Source: Bacteroidaceae bacterium (GTDB lineage: Bacteria; Bacteroidota; Bacteroidia; Bacteroidales; Bacteroidaceae). Taken from it: a stretch of DNA of 31,207 bases. The notes below the pieces were generated by a model. That model was not told the origin of the DNA. It made no database searches and was given only the letters and a program-made list of their open reading frames with translations. The stretch is from contig CAAGLA010000045.1 in NCBI GenBank assembly GCA_900770655.1, forward strand, positions 1 to 31,207. Reading direction: 5' to 3'. Below are positions 8,415 to 16,450 of the stretch, one piece after another. The stretch's first letter is position 1. Every line of letters starts with the position of its first letter. A program made the translations under genes and the position numbers.

Positions 8415-9587
8415 TTACTTTATCTTGTCGTATGCGCTCTTTATCTGCTCAAGTGCTTTGACAAGTGTGGCACGCGGACAACCGAGGTTCATACGCATAA
8501 AGCCGGAGCCCTCTTCGCCGAACATTGCACCGTCGTTCATACCGACCTTTGCTTCGCGTATAAAGAATTCAACAAGTTTGTCGTGCGGCAAGCCAAGACC
8601 ACGCGCATCGAGGAAGACAAGATAAGATGCCTGAGGACGTATCATACCCATTTTAGGCATATTCTCTTTGAGATATTGCTCCATAAAGTCGATATTTGCC
8701 TCTACATATTCGAGCATCTGTTCGAGCCACTCATCACCCTGTTCGTATGCCGTTGCAACAGGGCCGGTAGCAAAGACGTGGGCAGTGTCGAGCTCGCTCT
8801 TGCGAAGGAATTCCTGATATTGAGAACGTATGGTTTCGTTCTGAATAATGTGGTAAGAGCTCTTAAGACCTGCAATATTGAATGTCTTGCTGGCAGCCAT
8901 AAATGTAATGGAGTTGTTTTTGGCAGCTTCGCTTACTGTTGCAAAAGGAATATGCTTGTACCCCTTCAGAGCCATATCGCAGTGTATCTCGTCGCTTATT
9001 ACAAGTACATTGTACTTTGTGCAGATATCACACATTCTACTGAGTTCCTCTTTTGTCCACACACGGCCACAAGGGTTGTGAGGGTTGCACAGCAAGAATA
9101 CCTTGCAATCCTTTACTTTCTCTTCAAAATCGGCAAAATCAATTTCCAGCTGACCATTGACCAGCTTAAGCGGGTTTGTCACCAATGTACGTTCAAGGTC
9201 GTGTGTAACGTGGTGGTAAGGATGGTACACCGGCGGTTGAATCATAACCTTGTCACCGGCTTTGGTAAAGCACTGCAGCGCAAAAGATATTGCGGGTACA
9301 ATTCCGCCCACAAAACCAATCTCGTCGGGATTCACCTCCCAGCCATAGTGGCGCGACACCCAGTTTATTATAGCGGGTTTCCACCTGCTGCAGCAATAGG
9401 TATAACCAAGAACTTCGTGGTTAAGTCTCTTGCGTATCGCATCGACAATGAATGCGGGAGTTCTGAAATCCATATCGGCTATCCACATAGGAAGAATCTC
9501 TTCGGTTCCGAACATCTCCTTTACATTGTCATACTTCAAACAATCCGTGTGTTTACGCGGAACAATTTCGTCAAAATCGTACTTCAT
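8415..9587 (-). CDS. PLP-dependent C-S lyase / aminotransferase (PatB/MalY family)
   Basis: This is a 390-residue fold-type I PLP enzyme. Family marks include MWIADMDF near residue 35, the aromatic GYTY motif, LLCNPHNPCGR near residue 165, SDEIHCD with the cofactor-binding Asp, and ASKTFNIAGLK near residue 233, where the Lys forms the Schiff base. The family cleaves cystathionine or cysteine conjugates (C-beta to S lyase), releasing pyruvate, ammonia and a thiol; some members act as aminotransferases. The ATG lies one base after the stop of the ABC ATPase gene, so the two are cotranscribed. Confidence 0.9.
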   Translation of the reverse strand: MKYDFDEIVPRKHTDCLKYDNVKEMFGTEEILPMWIADMDFRTPAFIVDAIRKRLNHEVLGYTYCCSRWKPAIINWVSRHYGWEVNPDEIGFVGGIVPAISFALQCFTKAGDKVMIQPPVYHPYHHVTHDLERTLVTNPLKLVNGQLEIDFADFEEKVKDCKVFLLCNPHNPCGRVWTKEELSRMCDICTKYNVLVISDEIHCDMALKGYKHIPFATVSEAAKNNSITFMAASKTFNIAGLKSSYHIIQNETIRSQYQEFLRKSELDTAHVFATGPVATAYEQGDEWLEQMLEYVEANIDFMEQYLKENMPKMGMIRPQASYLVFLDARGLGLPHDKLVEFFIREAKVGMNDGAMFGEEGSGFMRMNLGCPRATLVKALEQIKSAYDKIK

Positions 9588-9588
9588 T

Positions 9589-10371
9589 TTATCTTTGATT
9601 ATATTCTATTCGTTGTTCTTTTGTGTTGTAGCGACAACCGTCTCCGTCGATAAAAGACTGGAGAACACCACTACTCTGCAATTCCTCTACCGTTCCGGTG
9701 TATAAACATCCTTTGTCGGCAACCCACAATCTGTCGGCAACACGCATTGCGAGTTCTATGTCGTGGGTAGATACAAGCACCGACTTGCCCTTTTCTCTTG
9801 CAATGCTGCGCAACGTTTTGAAAAGATGCAATTTCCCGTGAAAATCGAGAAAAGCAGTCGGCTCGTCCAAAAGCATCAAAGGAGTATCCTGTGCAAGAGC
9901 TTTTGCTATCATACACTTCTGCCTCTCACCATCGCTCAATGAGTCTATATCACGCCCTGCAAATTCAGAAATGCCCATAAGTTGCAAGGCCTCTTCAACC
10001 ACCTGCCTGTCGTGTTTGGATAGACGGCCTAAAAAACCGGTATAGGGCAAACGGCCCAGTGATACAAGCTCACGCACTTTCATATTGGCAACAACACTGC
10101 CTGTCAGCACTATGGATATCTCCTTTGCAAGTTCCGCCGCCGACAAGCCCCTTAGTTTGCCCGAACGATATTCAACATCTCCGGCCAACGGTTTCTGTTC
10201 GGCCGACAATGTGCGCATAAGGGTTGATTTTCCTGCGCCATTGCAACCTATCAAGGCTACAAGTTCGCCACTTTCAAGCGATGCCGTAATTCCACGCAGA
10301 ACAGTCTTGCACCCCGTTCCTTCGTTGTAGCCGACAGATACGCCGTTAAGAGAAACTGCAATTTCGCTCAT
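9589..10371 (-). CDS. Iron/cobalamin-type ABC transporter ATP-binding protein
   Basis: This is a 260-residue ATPase of the FecE/BtuD/HmuV type. The Walker A motif GCNGAGKST is near residue 41. The Q-loop region is modified, with a VLTGSVV segment. The signature is LSDGERQK near residue 138, Walker B plus D-loop is LMLLDEPTAFLD, and the switch His is in STHD. Such proteins power import of iron complexes, heme or cobalamin. No permease or binding-protein gene is adjacent, so the partners must lie elsewhere. A GTG just before the ATG could also serve as start. The upstream S37 peptidase gene ends 33 bp away. Confidence 0.88.
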   Translation of the reverse strand: MSEIAVSLNGVSVGYNEGTGCKTVLRGITASLESGELVALIGCNGAGKSTLMRTLSAEQKPLAGDVEYRSGKLRGLSAAELAKEISIVLTGSVVANMKVRELVSLGRLPYTGFLGRLSKHDRQVVEEALQLMGISEFAGRDIDSLSDGERQKCMIAKALAQDTPLMLLDEPTAFLDFHGKLHLFKTLRSIAREKGKSVLVSTHDIELAMRVADRLWVADKGCLYTGTVEELQSSGVLQSFIDGDGCRYNTKEQRIEYNQR

Positions 10372-10407
10372 CACCCGTACACGTGCTCTATTTTAACGCA
10401 GAAAAGG

Positions 10408-11706
10408 TTATTTGTACTCCATCCACTCTTCGAGCAGAAGAAGTATCTCGTTACGCATCTCTTCGGGCATATTCAAGATACGCGCCCTGTGGCTGCCGCC
10501 CGGCTGTATGTATACTTTTATATTCTCCTTGTTACGGTCGCGCAACCAAGTGACACCGCTTGCAGTCCACGGGTCAACTTCACCGTAGATAAATATCATC
10601 TTAGGGTCATTCTCTGTATAGAAATCTGTAACAAAACGGTGGTTGCTGTCATCGAACTCGACATCGGCAAACTCTGCCGGGAGAAGGACACGTTTCAGAT
10701 ATCCTTCAATTTCCTCTTCATTGACATACTTGTGGAACGGTTCCACATTGTAGCCGTAATAGCCGAAATCCTTTACGGCCTGAACGAAGAAGGATTCTAT
10801 GCTGTTTTCTGCAGCAAAGTATTCCGGACCGCACATCTCCATAAAATAATTGAATATTGTCTCATCGTCACTGTCAAGCGCCGGAATAGTAGAAACAGGA
10901 GTACCCCACTGCCACATAGAGAACTGATATTCGAGAACCAAAAGGTCATATATTGTAGAAGAAGGAACACGGAAAACAATGTCTTTTTCGTAGCAATAGT
11001 TGTTGAACATAGGCAACAACGTTGCTTTGCGCTCGAAGAGTTCGTACTGGAAATTGCGTATTGAATCGCGCTCTGCCTTTGTTGCAACACGCTCGAGGAA
11101 CGATTCGTGACGGCCGTCTTCTACAGCACAGCTCAAAGGACCTACGTACGGAACCGAGACATCGAGGTCTTCGGGATAATATGCACGCAGGAACATTGAT
11201 GTTGAACCGCCCTTGCTTATACCGGTAGATGCCCACTTGCCCTTGTAGAAAGGCTTGAAGGCTGTTATGATATTGTGATAATCGACCATTGAATTGGCGA
11301 CAGTCAGGTATTCCCAGTTACAAGGAGTTGGCATAGAACCCGAAAAATAGCGATACTCTACAAAGAGGATGTTTGCATCGAGAATATAGGAAAGTTCTTC
11401 CCAAAAACGAGGATTATCGAAAGCATAGTCGGCGCCATAGCCTTCGGTAACAACTACGGTAGGACGGTCGAAACCACGGTGGCCAAGCATCACACGCTGT
11501 TCAAAAGTCCCGGCTTCGGGATTTTCCGGGTCGAGCAGTTGAGTGAATTTCATAAGGTAATAACTGCGTGTAGTATCGACCTTTTCAACTGTTTCATAAC
11601 TCTGCACAGCGTTTATGCTGTTCAACATTCTCTCAATTTCATCGTTCTTCGCATTTGCCACAAAGGCAAAAGCAACGGACAATAACAATAAAAACTGTTT
11701 CTTCAT
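10408..11706 (-). CDS. Secreted S37 family (PS-10) peptidase
   Basis: This is a 432-residue exported serine peptidase. A signal peptide (MKKQFLLLLSVAFAFVANA) precedes the mature chain. The alpha/beta-hydrolase nucleophile elbow is GISKGG near residue 160. YGADYA, an FVEYRYF motif (common just before the oxyanion region in S37 and S28 enzymes), and the late GEVDPWTASG (candidate Asp) and GGSHRAR (candidate His) complete a plausible triad. Relatives are prolyl tri- or tetrapeptidyl aminopeptidases that release short peptides. I use ATG 11706, because 13 extra upstream residues would bury the signal peptide. A good promoter lies 62 bp upstream. Confidence 0.9.
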   Translation of the reverse strand: MKKQFLLLLSVAFAFVANAKNDEIERMLNSINAVQSYETVEKVDTTRSYYLMKFTQLLDPENPEAGTFEQRVMLGHRGFDRPTVVVTEGYGADYAFDNPRFWEELSYILDANILFVEYRYFSGSMPTPCNWEYLTVANSMVDYHNIITAFKPFYKGKWASTGISKGGSTSMFLRAYYPEDLDVSVPYVGPLSCAVEDGRHESFLERVATKAERDSIRNFQYELFERKATLLPMFNNYCYEKDIVFRVPSSTIYDLLVLEYQFSMWQWGTPVSTIPALDSDDETIFNYFMEMCGPEYFAAENSIESFFVQAVKDFGYYGYNVEPFHKYVNEEEIEGYLKRVLLPAEFADVEFDDSNHRFVTDFYTENDPKMIFIYGEVDPWTASGVTWLRDRNKENIKVYIQPGGSHRARILNMPEEMRNEILLLLEEWMEYK

Positions 11707-11767
11707 ATCTGTTTTTTTAATTCCTGCAAACTCCAAAGCACACAATATGCATTATAGTAATATTCTG

Positions 11768-11798
11768 CAAATTTAATATTTATCGGGCGCAATACAAA
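11768..11798 (-). promoter_or_regulatory. Promoter of the S37 peptidase gene
   Basis: On the minus strand, TTTG (11795-11798), a 19-nt spacer and TAAATTTG (11768-11775) match the Bacteroidetes consensus fully. The predicted 5' leader is about 55 nt. Confidence 0.75.
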
Positions 11799-11875
11799 AA
11801 AATGTCAAAATATTTATAGAAATAACTGTCGCCAATGTTTGGCAAAACAGCAACCTTCGCAGGGCCGGCAGAAAA

Positions 11876-11883
11876 TACCTTTG
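11876..11883 (+). promoter_or_regulatory. -7 element for the plus-strand trio
   Basis: TACCTTTG is a perfect -7 box placed 19 bp before the ATG of the 94-residue gene. I see no good TTTG at the right distance upstream, so it may need an activator. It is divergent to the S37 promoter, about 100 bp away. Confidence 0.55.
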
Positions 11884-11902
11884 CAGCAGAAACAAGAAAA
11901 AG

Positions 11903-12187
11903 ATGAAAAAAAGAATCACATTCAGCACATCGGGGAACGGAACCGTGGCTGCAAAGATAGCAAAAGAATTATGCACTGCATTCAACAGCGCCGATATTGA
12001 GAGGATTGCGGCACTAATAGCAACCGCGTGCAAGGAGACACGAATTGCAATAACAGCCAAAGAGACAGAATACGGAATAATAGAGTTTCGCTTTATAGGT
12101 AAAAGCGTGAAGGCAGAAAAAGAGACATTGCAGTTCAATGCCGACAATATTGAGATAGAGGGGGATACATTAATTATAGTTCAATAA
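11903..12187 (+). CDS. Small orphan protein, first of a plus-strand trio
   Basis: This is a 94-residue protein with no signal peptide. The N-terminus is basic (MKKRITFSTSGNGT), then alanine-rich helix-like segments (AAKIAKELCTAFNSADIE), then beta-like alternation ending in IEGDTLIIVQ. I do not recognise a family. It is 21 bp upstream of another small gene and oriented with it and a glycosyltransferase, against the surrounding minus-strand genes. The promoter placement supports real expression. Confidence 0.6.
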   Translation: MKKRITFSTSGNGTVAAKIAKELCTAFNSADIERIAALIATACKETRIAITAKETEYGIIEFRFIGKSVKAEKETLQFNADNIEIEGDTLIIVQ

Positions 12188-12208
12188 CTCAAAATAAAAG
12201 AGAAAAAA

Positions 12209-12457
12209 ATGCTTCACATCAACAAAATTAAAATAGGAAACAGTGTATACAACATTGTACCTGAACTTGGCGGAGGTCTTCAACTGGGCACAACAGCAAG
12301 CAACGCTCACAAGCTCTATGTAAATATAGGCACTGCGACTTTCACCGGGAACTCATCCATTGATGACCCGGGACTGTACATAAATACTAGAGGGTTTGTT
12401 ATAGACACAGGGAAATTCACTGCATTTTTAGAAACGCTCGGCTTTAAAAGAGGATAA
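12209..12457 (+). CDS. Small glycine-rich protein resembling phage fibre segments
   Basis: This is an 82-residue protein. The opening MLHINKIKIGN is followed by a GGGLQLGTT turn, NAHKLYVNIGTATF and DPGLYINTRGFVIDTGKF. The alternating beta strands (L-Y-V-N-I-G-T and G-L-Y-I-N) look like repeat units of phage tail-fibre or baseplate proteins, but this is visual resemblance only. It lies 21 bp after the previous gene and 6 bp before a glycosyltransferase, so the three form one operon. Function is unknown. Confidence 0.6.
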   Translation: MLHINKIKIGNSVYNIVPELGGGLQLGTTASNAHKLYVNIGTATFTGNSSIDDPGLYINTRGFVIDTGKFTAFLETLGFKRG

Positions 12458-12463
12458 ACAGTT

Positions 12464-13312
12464 ATGGTGAGTATTGTAATCACGGCATACAATGTAGGTG
12501 AATGGATAGAACAGAGCGTGCTTTCGGCACTTGAGCAAACCCACGAGAATATTGAGGTGATAGTTGTGGATGACTGCTCCACCGACAATACCCCATCGGT
12601 GCTGGAAAAGATAAAGGACTCTAGGCTTAAGGTTATACACAACAGAAAGAACCGCGGTGCAGGGTTCTCAAGAAGAGTAGGAATCAGAGCCGCAAAAGGA
12701 GACTATATTCTCCTGCTCGACGGTGACGACTGGCTGGCGAAGGAATACATAGCCACTCTTTACCAAACAGCAAAGGAGAGCAACGCCGACATTGTGAGCG
12801 GCGGAATAACCGTTGTAGAATGCGACGGTTCGACAAGATGCACACAGCAAAGAGAAGGTATTGCGGAAGGCATAGAAAAATTTTCTGTCTTTTCGGGCAA
12901 CAATGTAGTATATCTTAACAACAAGCTTATAAAAAGGAGACTGCACAAGCTTGTCCCATATTGCAAAAGGCGATTTATAGAAGATACCCCGGTGGTCATT
13001 CCCTTATTCTATTTCGCAGACAAAGTAGCATATACCGGCAACTGCGGATACAACTATCGTATGAGAGCGAGCAGCCTTACTCACAAGGCCGGCGATTTCG
13101 AATACGCCCTCTTTCGTGCACTATGCATCGAAGATATAGTATCGTTCTTTGAAAAACAAGACAAGGAGTATCTCACCTTGCTGCCGCTTGCTCAGTGCTA
13201 TTCGCAATGCATTGCAGAAATTAAAAGATGCAACCCAAGCAAAAAGGATATCGCCCGCTACAAAAACGAATGGTATGAATTCACGGCCAAACTCATTCGC
13301 CGAATGGTTTGA
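12464..13312 (+). CDS. Family 2 glycosyltransferase
   Basis: This is a 282-residue GT-A fold enzyme. The start VSIVITAYNVGEWI is the classical GT2 opening. VIVVDDCSTDNT follows near residue 33, and LLLDGDDW near residue 85 is the DxD-type metal- and nucleotide-sugar-binding motif. It has no membrane segment, so it should act at the inner face of the membrane on a lipid- or protein-linked acceptor. Acceptor and sugar cannot be deduced. It ends the plus-strand trio and stops with TGA before a perfect palindromic terminator. There are no other capsule or LPS genes nearby, which is unusual for this family. Confidence 0.88.
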   Translation: MVSIVITAYNVGEWIEQSVLSALEQTHENIEVIVVDDCSTDNTPSVLEKIKDSRLKVIHNRKNRGAGFSRRVGIRAAKGDYILLLDGDDWLAKEYIATLYQTAKESNADIVSGGITVVECDGSTRCTQQREGIAEGIEKFSVFSGNNVVYLNNKLIKRRLHKLVPYCKRRFIEDTPVVIPLFYFADKVAYTGNCGYNYRMRASSLTHKAGDFEYALFRALCIEDIVSFFEKQDKEYLTLLPLAQCYSQCIAEIKRCNPSKKDIARYKNEWYEFTAKLIRRMV

Positions 13313-13359
13313 TACAGCAACGCAAAGAGGGTGAATAAAAAATCCTTTTTTAAGGCATC

Positions 13360-13389
13360 ACACCCCCGCTAGAATTCTAGCGGGGGTGT
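13360..13389. terminator. Perfect 30-bp palindromic bidirectional terminator
   Basis: The sequence is a perfect palindrome with 15-bp arms, centred on AGAATTCT, with GC-rich outer arms (CACCCCCGC). It lies between the convergent glycosyltransferase (plus) and nagB (minus) genes. T-runs beyond the stem are weak on both sides. Confidence 0.75.
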
Positions 13390-13447
13390 TCGCTTTGTGT
13401 ATATCACTTATGGGTCACCCACGAGTATTTAACACATTAAATAAATA

Positions 13448-14260
13448 TTACTTTGAGCAATAAGCAGGCTGCAAATTGTCACGCTCAATATCCTTGAAGT
13501 AGTTTACAGTACCAACCTTCAATTCAGCTGTTGCAGCATCGTCGCAAACAATGATACCGCTCTGGTGCATCTGAAGAATACTGATTGTCCACATTTGGGT
13601 AACGCTGCCCTCTACAGCGTGGTAAAGAGCCTGAGCCTTGTTATGGCCGTTTACGAGAATAAGAACCTCTTTTGCATCCATAACAGTGCCTACACCTACA
13701 GTAACCGCAGTCTTTGGAACCTTGTTGATGTCATTGTCAAAGAAACGTGAGTTTGCAATGATTGTATCGGTTGTAAGAGTCTTGATACGAGTACGTGAAG
13801 CAAGTGACGAGCCCGGTTCGTTGAATGCGATGTGACCGTCGGGACCAATACCGCCGAGGAAGAGGTCGATACCACCGTACGATTTAATTTTCTCTTCGTA
13901 GCGAGCGCACTCAGCAACAAGATCTTCGGCATTACCGTTAAGAATATTTACATTTTCTCTCTTGACATCTACGTGGCTGAAGAAGTTGTTCCACATAAAC
14001 GAGTGGTAGCTCTCGGGGTGCTCTTCGGGAAGTCCTACATATTCGTCCATATTGAATGTCACTACATTCTGGAAACTTACAATACCCTTGTTATAAAGAT
14101 TGATAAGCTCTTTGTATGTGCCCAGAGGAGTGCCGCCTGTAGGAAGACCGAGAACAAATGGCTTTTCAGCTGTAGGGTTGAAATCGTTGATTTTCTTTGC
14201 TACATAAGATGCAGCCCAGCAAGAAAGTTGCTGATAGTTGGGTTGAATAATTAAACGCAT
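13448..14260 (-). CDS. nagB: Glucosamine-6-phosphate deaminase
   Basis: This is a 270-residue enzyme converting glucosamine-6-phosphate to fructose-6-phosphate and ammonia. Hallmarks are the phosphate-binding LGLPTGGTPLGTY near residue 38, FNMDEYVGL near residue 69 (catalytic Asp), and GGIGPDGHIAFNEPGSS near residue 136 with the Asp, His and Glu of the ring-opening site. The length is that of the E. coli enzyme. The ATG lies 5 bp after the stop of a GH43-like lipoprotein gene, so the two probably share a transcript linking glycan breakdown with amino-sugar catabolism. Confidence 0.96.
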   Translation of the reverse strand: MRLIIQPNYQQLSCWAASYVAKKINDFNPTAEKPFVLGLPTGGTPLGTYKELINLYNKGIVSFQNVVTFNMDEYVGLPEEHPESYHSFMWNNFFSHVDVKRENVNILNGNAEDLVAECARYEEKIKSYGGIDLFLGGIGPDGHIAFNEPGSSLASRTRIKTLTTDTIIANSRFFDNDINKVPKTAVTVGVGTVMDAKEVLILVNGHNKAQALYHAVEGSVTQMWTISILQMHQSGIIVCDDAATAELKVGTVNYFKDIERDNLQPAYCSK

Positions 14261-14265
14261 AGTAC

Positions 14266-15342
14266 TTAAAATTTATAATAACTCTTAATCTCTAAATTGT
14301 CAAATTCAGTATCTGCCTTCAACAAACGGGGCACTCTTCTTGCAACTCCGCCAATAACGGTATCTTTGTCTACCGCCATCACCAGTGTACCATCGAAATC
14401 GCGGAAGAGCATAGCACTTCCGGTGCCGTCATTCATTAACGGGCGAGGTTCTATAACCCACGGGCCGTTGAGATGCCCTGTAGAGGAATAGGCTACGCCC
14501 AAAGCTCTCTTTCCGGCAATGGCTGTTGTAAACAAAATGCCCATTCTCCCCTTTTCGGTATAGAAGAGAAACGGTGCCTCCATTACCGGCGAGAATCCTG
14601 CTGCTCCTGCCACCTCTCTTGACCAACTGTTCTGCGATGCGGTGAACATAATATATGCTTCGCCCATTCTTCGCCCCATATCATCGGTAAAACGAACTAT
14701 CTGCACTGTGCCGTCACCATTGTGTTGGGCAAGGTGGTTGTATATCATATAGCCAACTCCCATTTCGTCGGTACAGAATGTGGGATGACCGGCCATTTCA
14801 CACTCGTTGAGCAAGAAGCCATTTCTGTCTATTGTCTTGTATGGCCCGGTAATACTACCGGAAACAAGCGTTGCACAAGACTGCAGGGGGAACTCTTTTC
14901 CGGCATCATCGGTTACCAAGCAATCGCCACGACGGAAGGTTGCCATATAGTAATACTTGCCGTTGTGCTTGTGTATTTCGGGCGAGAAAACTTCGGGAGC
15001 TTTCCCCAACCAAGATGCTGTATCTTGGCTCAGCACATTGTATGGACCTTCCCAAGTATGCATATCGCGGCTTGTCCACATATACCCGCCATCACCTACC
15101 ATATAGTAGCTGTTACTGCTACTCTCGTAAATGATATAAGGGTTGCTTAAATCCATTGTATCTATGGAACAGGTTGTCAAGGCAACACCTTCGGGCGGCA
15201 TCGGGTTCCACGCCGTTTCGGAGGCTGGTTCCTTTTCCTGCGATTGCGCTGCGTTAGCGGCAACAGGCTCTCTCTTCTTGTCTGCGCCCCCACAGGCCAC
15301 AACAAGAAGAACCACCACAAATATAAGCGCAACCTTTCTCAC
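14266..15342 (-). CDS. GH43-like lipoprotein glycosidase
   Basis: This is a 358-residue protein with a GTG start and a lipoprotein signal peptide (Cys at residue 17 in LLVVACGG). A low-complexity linker follows, then a five-bladed propeller-like domain: NPYIIYE near residue 68, GDGGYMWTSRDMHTWEGP, a SPEIHKHNGKYYYMAT blade, MEAPFLFYTEKG near residue 255 (candidate general-acid Glu), and a final DGTGSAMLFRDFDG. This is the pattern of glycoside hydrolase family 43 and relatives. The usual Asp of the first DPYI motif reads Asn here (S-N-P-Y-I), so activity or mechanism is uncertain. It probably sits on the outer membrane upstream of nagB. Confidence 0.75.
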   Translation of the reverse strand: MRKVALIFVVVLLVVACGGADKKREPVAANAAQSQEKEPASETAWNPMPPEGVALTTCSIDTMDLSNPYIIYESSSNSYYMVGDGGYMWTSRDMHTWEGPYNVLSQDTASWLGKAPEVFSPEIHKHNGKYYYMATFRRGDCLVTDDAGKEFPLQSCATLVSGSITGPYKTIDRNGFLLNECEMAGHPTFCTDEMGVGYMIYNHLAQHNGDGTVQIVRFTDDMGRRMGEAYIMFTASQNSWSREVAGAAGFSPVMEAPFLFYTEKGRMGILFTTAIAGKRALGVAYSSTGHLNGPWVIEPRPLMNDGTGSAMLFRDFDGTLVMAVDKDTVIGGVARRVPRLLKADTEFDNLEIKSYYKF

Positions 15343-15550
15343 TCAGCAAAATAGTTTCTTTGTAAAGATAATCAATTTTGGACAAAACAAACATTCAAAG
15401 AAGAAAAAAAATATTTTTATAGTATTAAATCGCAGCAGAAGCCACTAAAGTTGAAAAAAAAGGGCTGTTTTTTATGAATAATTAGCCAAGCGGGCAAGGA
15501 ATTGGAAGATTGCGGTTTGTTATAAGGATAGAAACAAAAACTTCGCCATT

Positions 15551-16201
15551 ATGAAAAGTAGAGAAAGAAAAGCCATTGAGAATTCAGTGCACACATCGTC
15601 AATGAGGATTGTACTCCTTATAATATTATCGATATTCTTTGGGAGTGCGACAATAGAAGCGCAAGAGAGAAAGCTCACACGTCAGGAACGCGAAGACGCG
15701 TGGAGAGCCGAAAGACTTAGAAAACGCAGGGCCGAGGAGAGGACTGAACTGCACAACGATTCCATTGAGTATCTTCAAGCCGTTCAATCGCTGAGGAACG
15801 GTTCGTGGGCTCTGGAAGCATCGACCGTAACATTTGACAATGGCGTAACACACTATGTGACGCCAAGCACAAATTATGTTTCGGCCAACAACGGTACAGC
15901 GGTAATACAGACTGCATTTGACAACAGTAATATATACTCCCCGAACGGGCTTGGAGGCATAACGCTCGAAGGCAATATAACCGGAGAAGAGCTAAAGGTA
16001 GACAACGAAGGGAACCTCTATTACAGCTACAACATACAGGGTGCGCAAGTATCGGCAACTGTAAATATTGTGGTAACAGCAAACAGCAACGAGGCAACAG
16101 CAAGGGTGGACCCCAACTTCAGCTTTAGAGATATGACACTCAGCGGCAACATATATCCATACCGCAATGCCGGCATAATAGAAGGAACTACCGGCTACTG
16201 A
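15551..16201 (+). CDS. DUF4251 exported protein, interrupted by an in-frame TGA
   Basis: This is a 216-residue chain up to the first stop. A hydrophobic signal peptide (MRIVLLIILSIFFGSATIEA) starts at an internal ATG at 15602, which may be the true start. A charged helix (RQEREDAWRAERLRKRRAEER) follows, then a beta-rich domain with NGSWALEASTVTF and FRDMTLSGNIYPY that matches the DUF4251 pattern (periplasmic, unknown role). The TGA at 16199-16201 is followed in the same frame by 63 proline- and glycine-rich codons that end at TAG 16391-16393, directly at the terminator hairpin. The gene may therefore be recently truncated, or translated through. Confidence 0.8.
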   Translation: MKSRERKAIENSVHTSSMRIVLLIILSIFFGSATIEAQERKLTRQEREDAWRAERLRKRRAEERTELHNDSIEYLQAVQSLRNGSWALEASTVTFDNGVTHYVTPSTNYVSANNGTAVIQTAFDNSNIYSPNGLGGITLEGNITGEELKVDNEGNLYYSYNIQGAQVSATVNIVVTANSNEATARVDPNFSFRDMTLSGNIYPYRNAGIIEGTTGY

Positions 16202-16393
16202 CTGACCGGCTATGACTACCCGCACGGCAACTGGTACTCTCCACCGCCGCCACCCTATCACAGGCCACCTATGAGACCACCTTTCTTCAGGCCGTCTCCT
16301 ATGCCTCCACCACGGCCGCAGCCACCATCTTTCGGGGCACCGGGTTTTGGCGGACAGGGGGGCAACACCCGCCCGCCGGGGTTCACCAGATAG
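16202..16393 (+). pseudogene. In-frame proline/glycine-rich continuation after TGA
   Basis: Reading on in the DUF4251 frame gives LTGYDYPHGNWYSPPPPP, then repeated RPP/MPP/RPQPP units and a GFGGQGGN stretch, then TAG. No other stop interrupts 63 codons, and the composition (about one-third Pro) is that of a real low-complexity tail. The TAG abuts the terminator stem, so the transcript was built for the longer protein. A direct repeat ACCGGCTA flanks the TGA (from 16190 and 16205), hinting at a slipped duplication. Confidence 0.6.
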
Positions 16394-16434
16394 CATTGAA
16401 AAGAGCCGGACAGTTAGTCCGGCTCTTTTCAATG
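16394..16434. terminator. Perfect 18-bp stem bidirectional terminator
   Basis: The arms 16394-16411 and 16417-16434 are perfectly complementary around the 5-nt loop AGTTA. It separates the convergent DUF4251 gene (plus) and yebC (minus). Each strand carries a TTTT run within the descending arm. It begins at the base after the TAG at 16391-16393. Confidence 0.85.
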
Positions 16435-16450
16435 CTTGTGATAGACATCG

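Noticed and set aside
8409..9653. Long plus-strand open frame of 414 codons
   Set aside because: It is the antisense shadow of the clearly recognised C-S lyase gene and has a Cys/His-rich, non-protein-like composition.
12209..13312. Prophage remnant
   Set aside because: One fibre-like small protein is not enough; there are no integrase, capsid, terminase or attachment sites.
16199..16201. TGA as a sense codon (changed genetic code or selenocysteine)
   Set aside because: Other genes here stop at TGA (glycosyltransferase, lytTR, aminopeptidase), and no selenocysteine-type structure is evident just after it; the following sequence does not look like a known selenoprotein.
15992..16432. Minus-strand frame of 146 codons under the proline-rich tail
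   Set aside because: It is Arg/Trp-rich, caused by the reverse complement of Pro-rich codons, and it crosses a bidirectional terminator.
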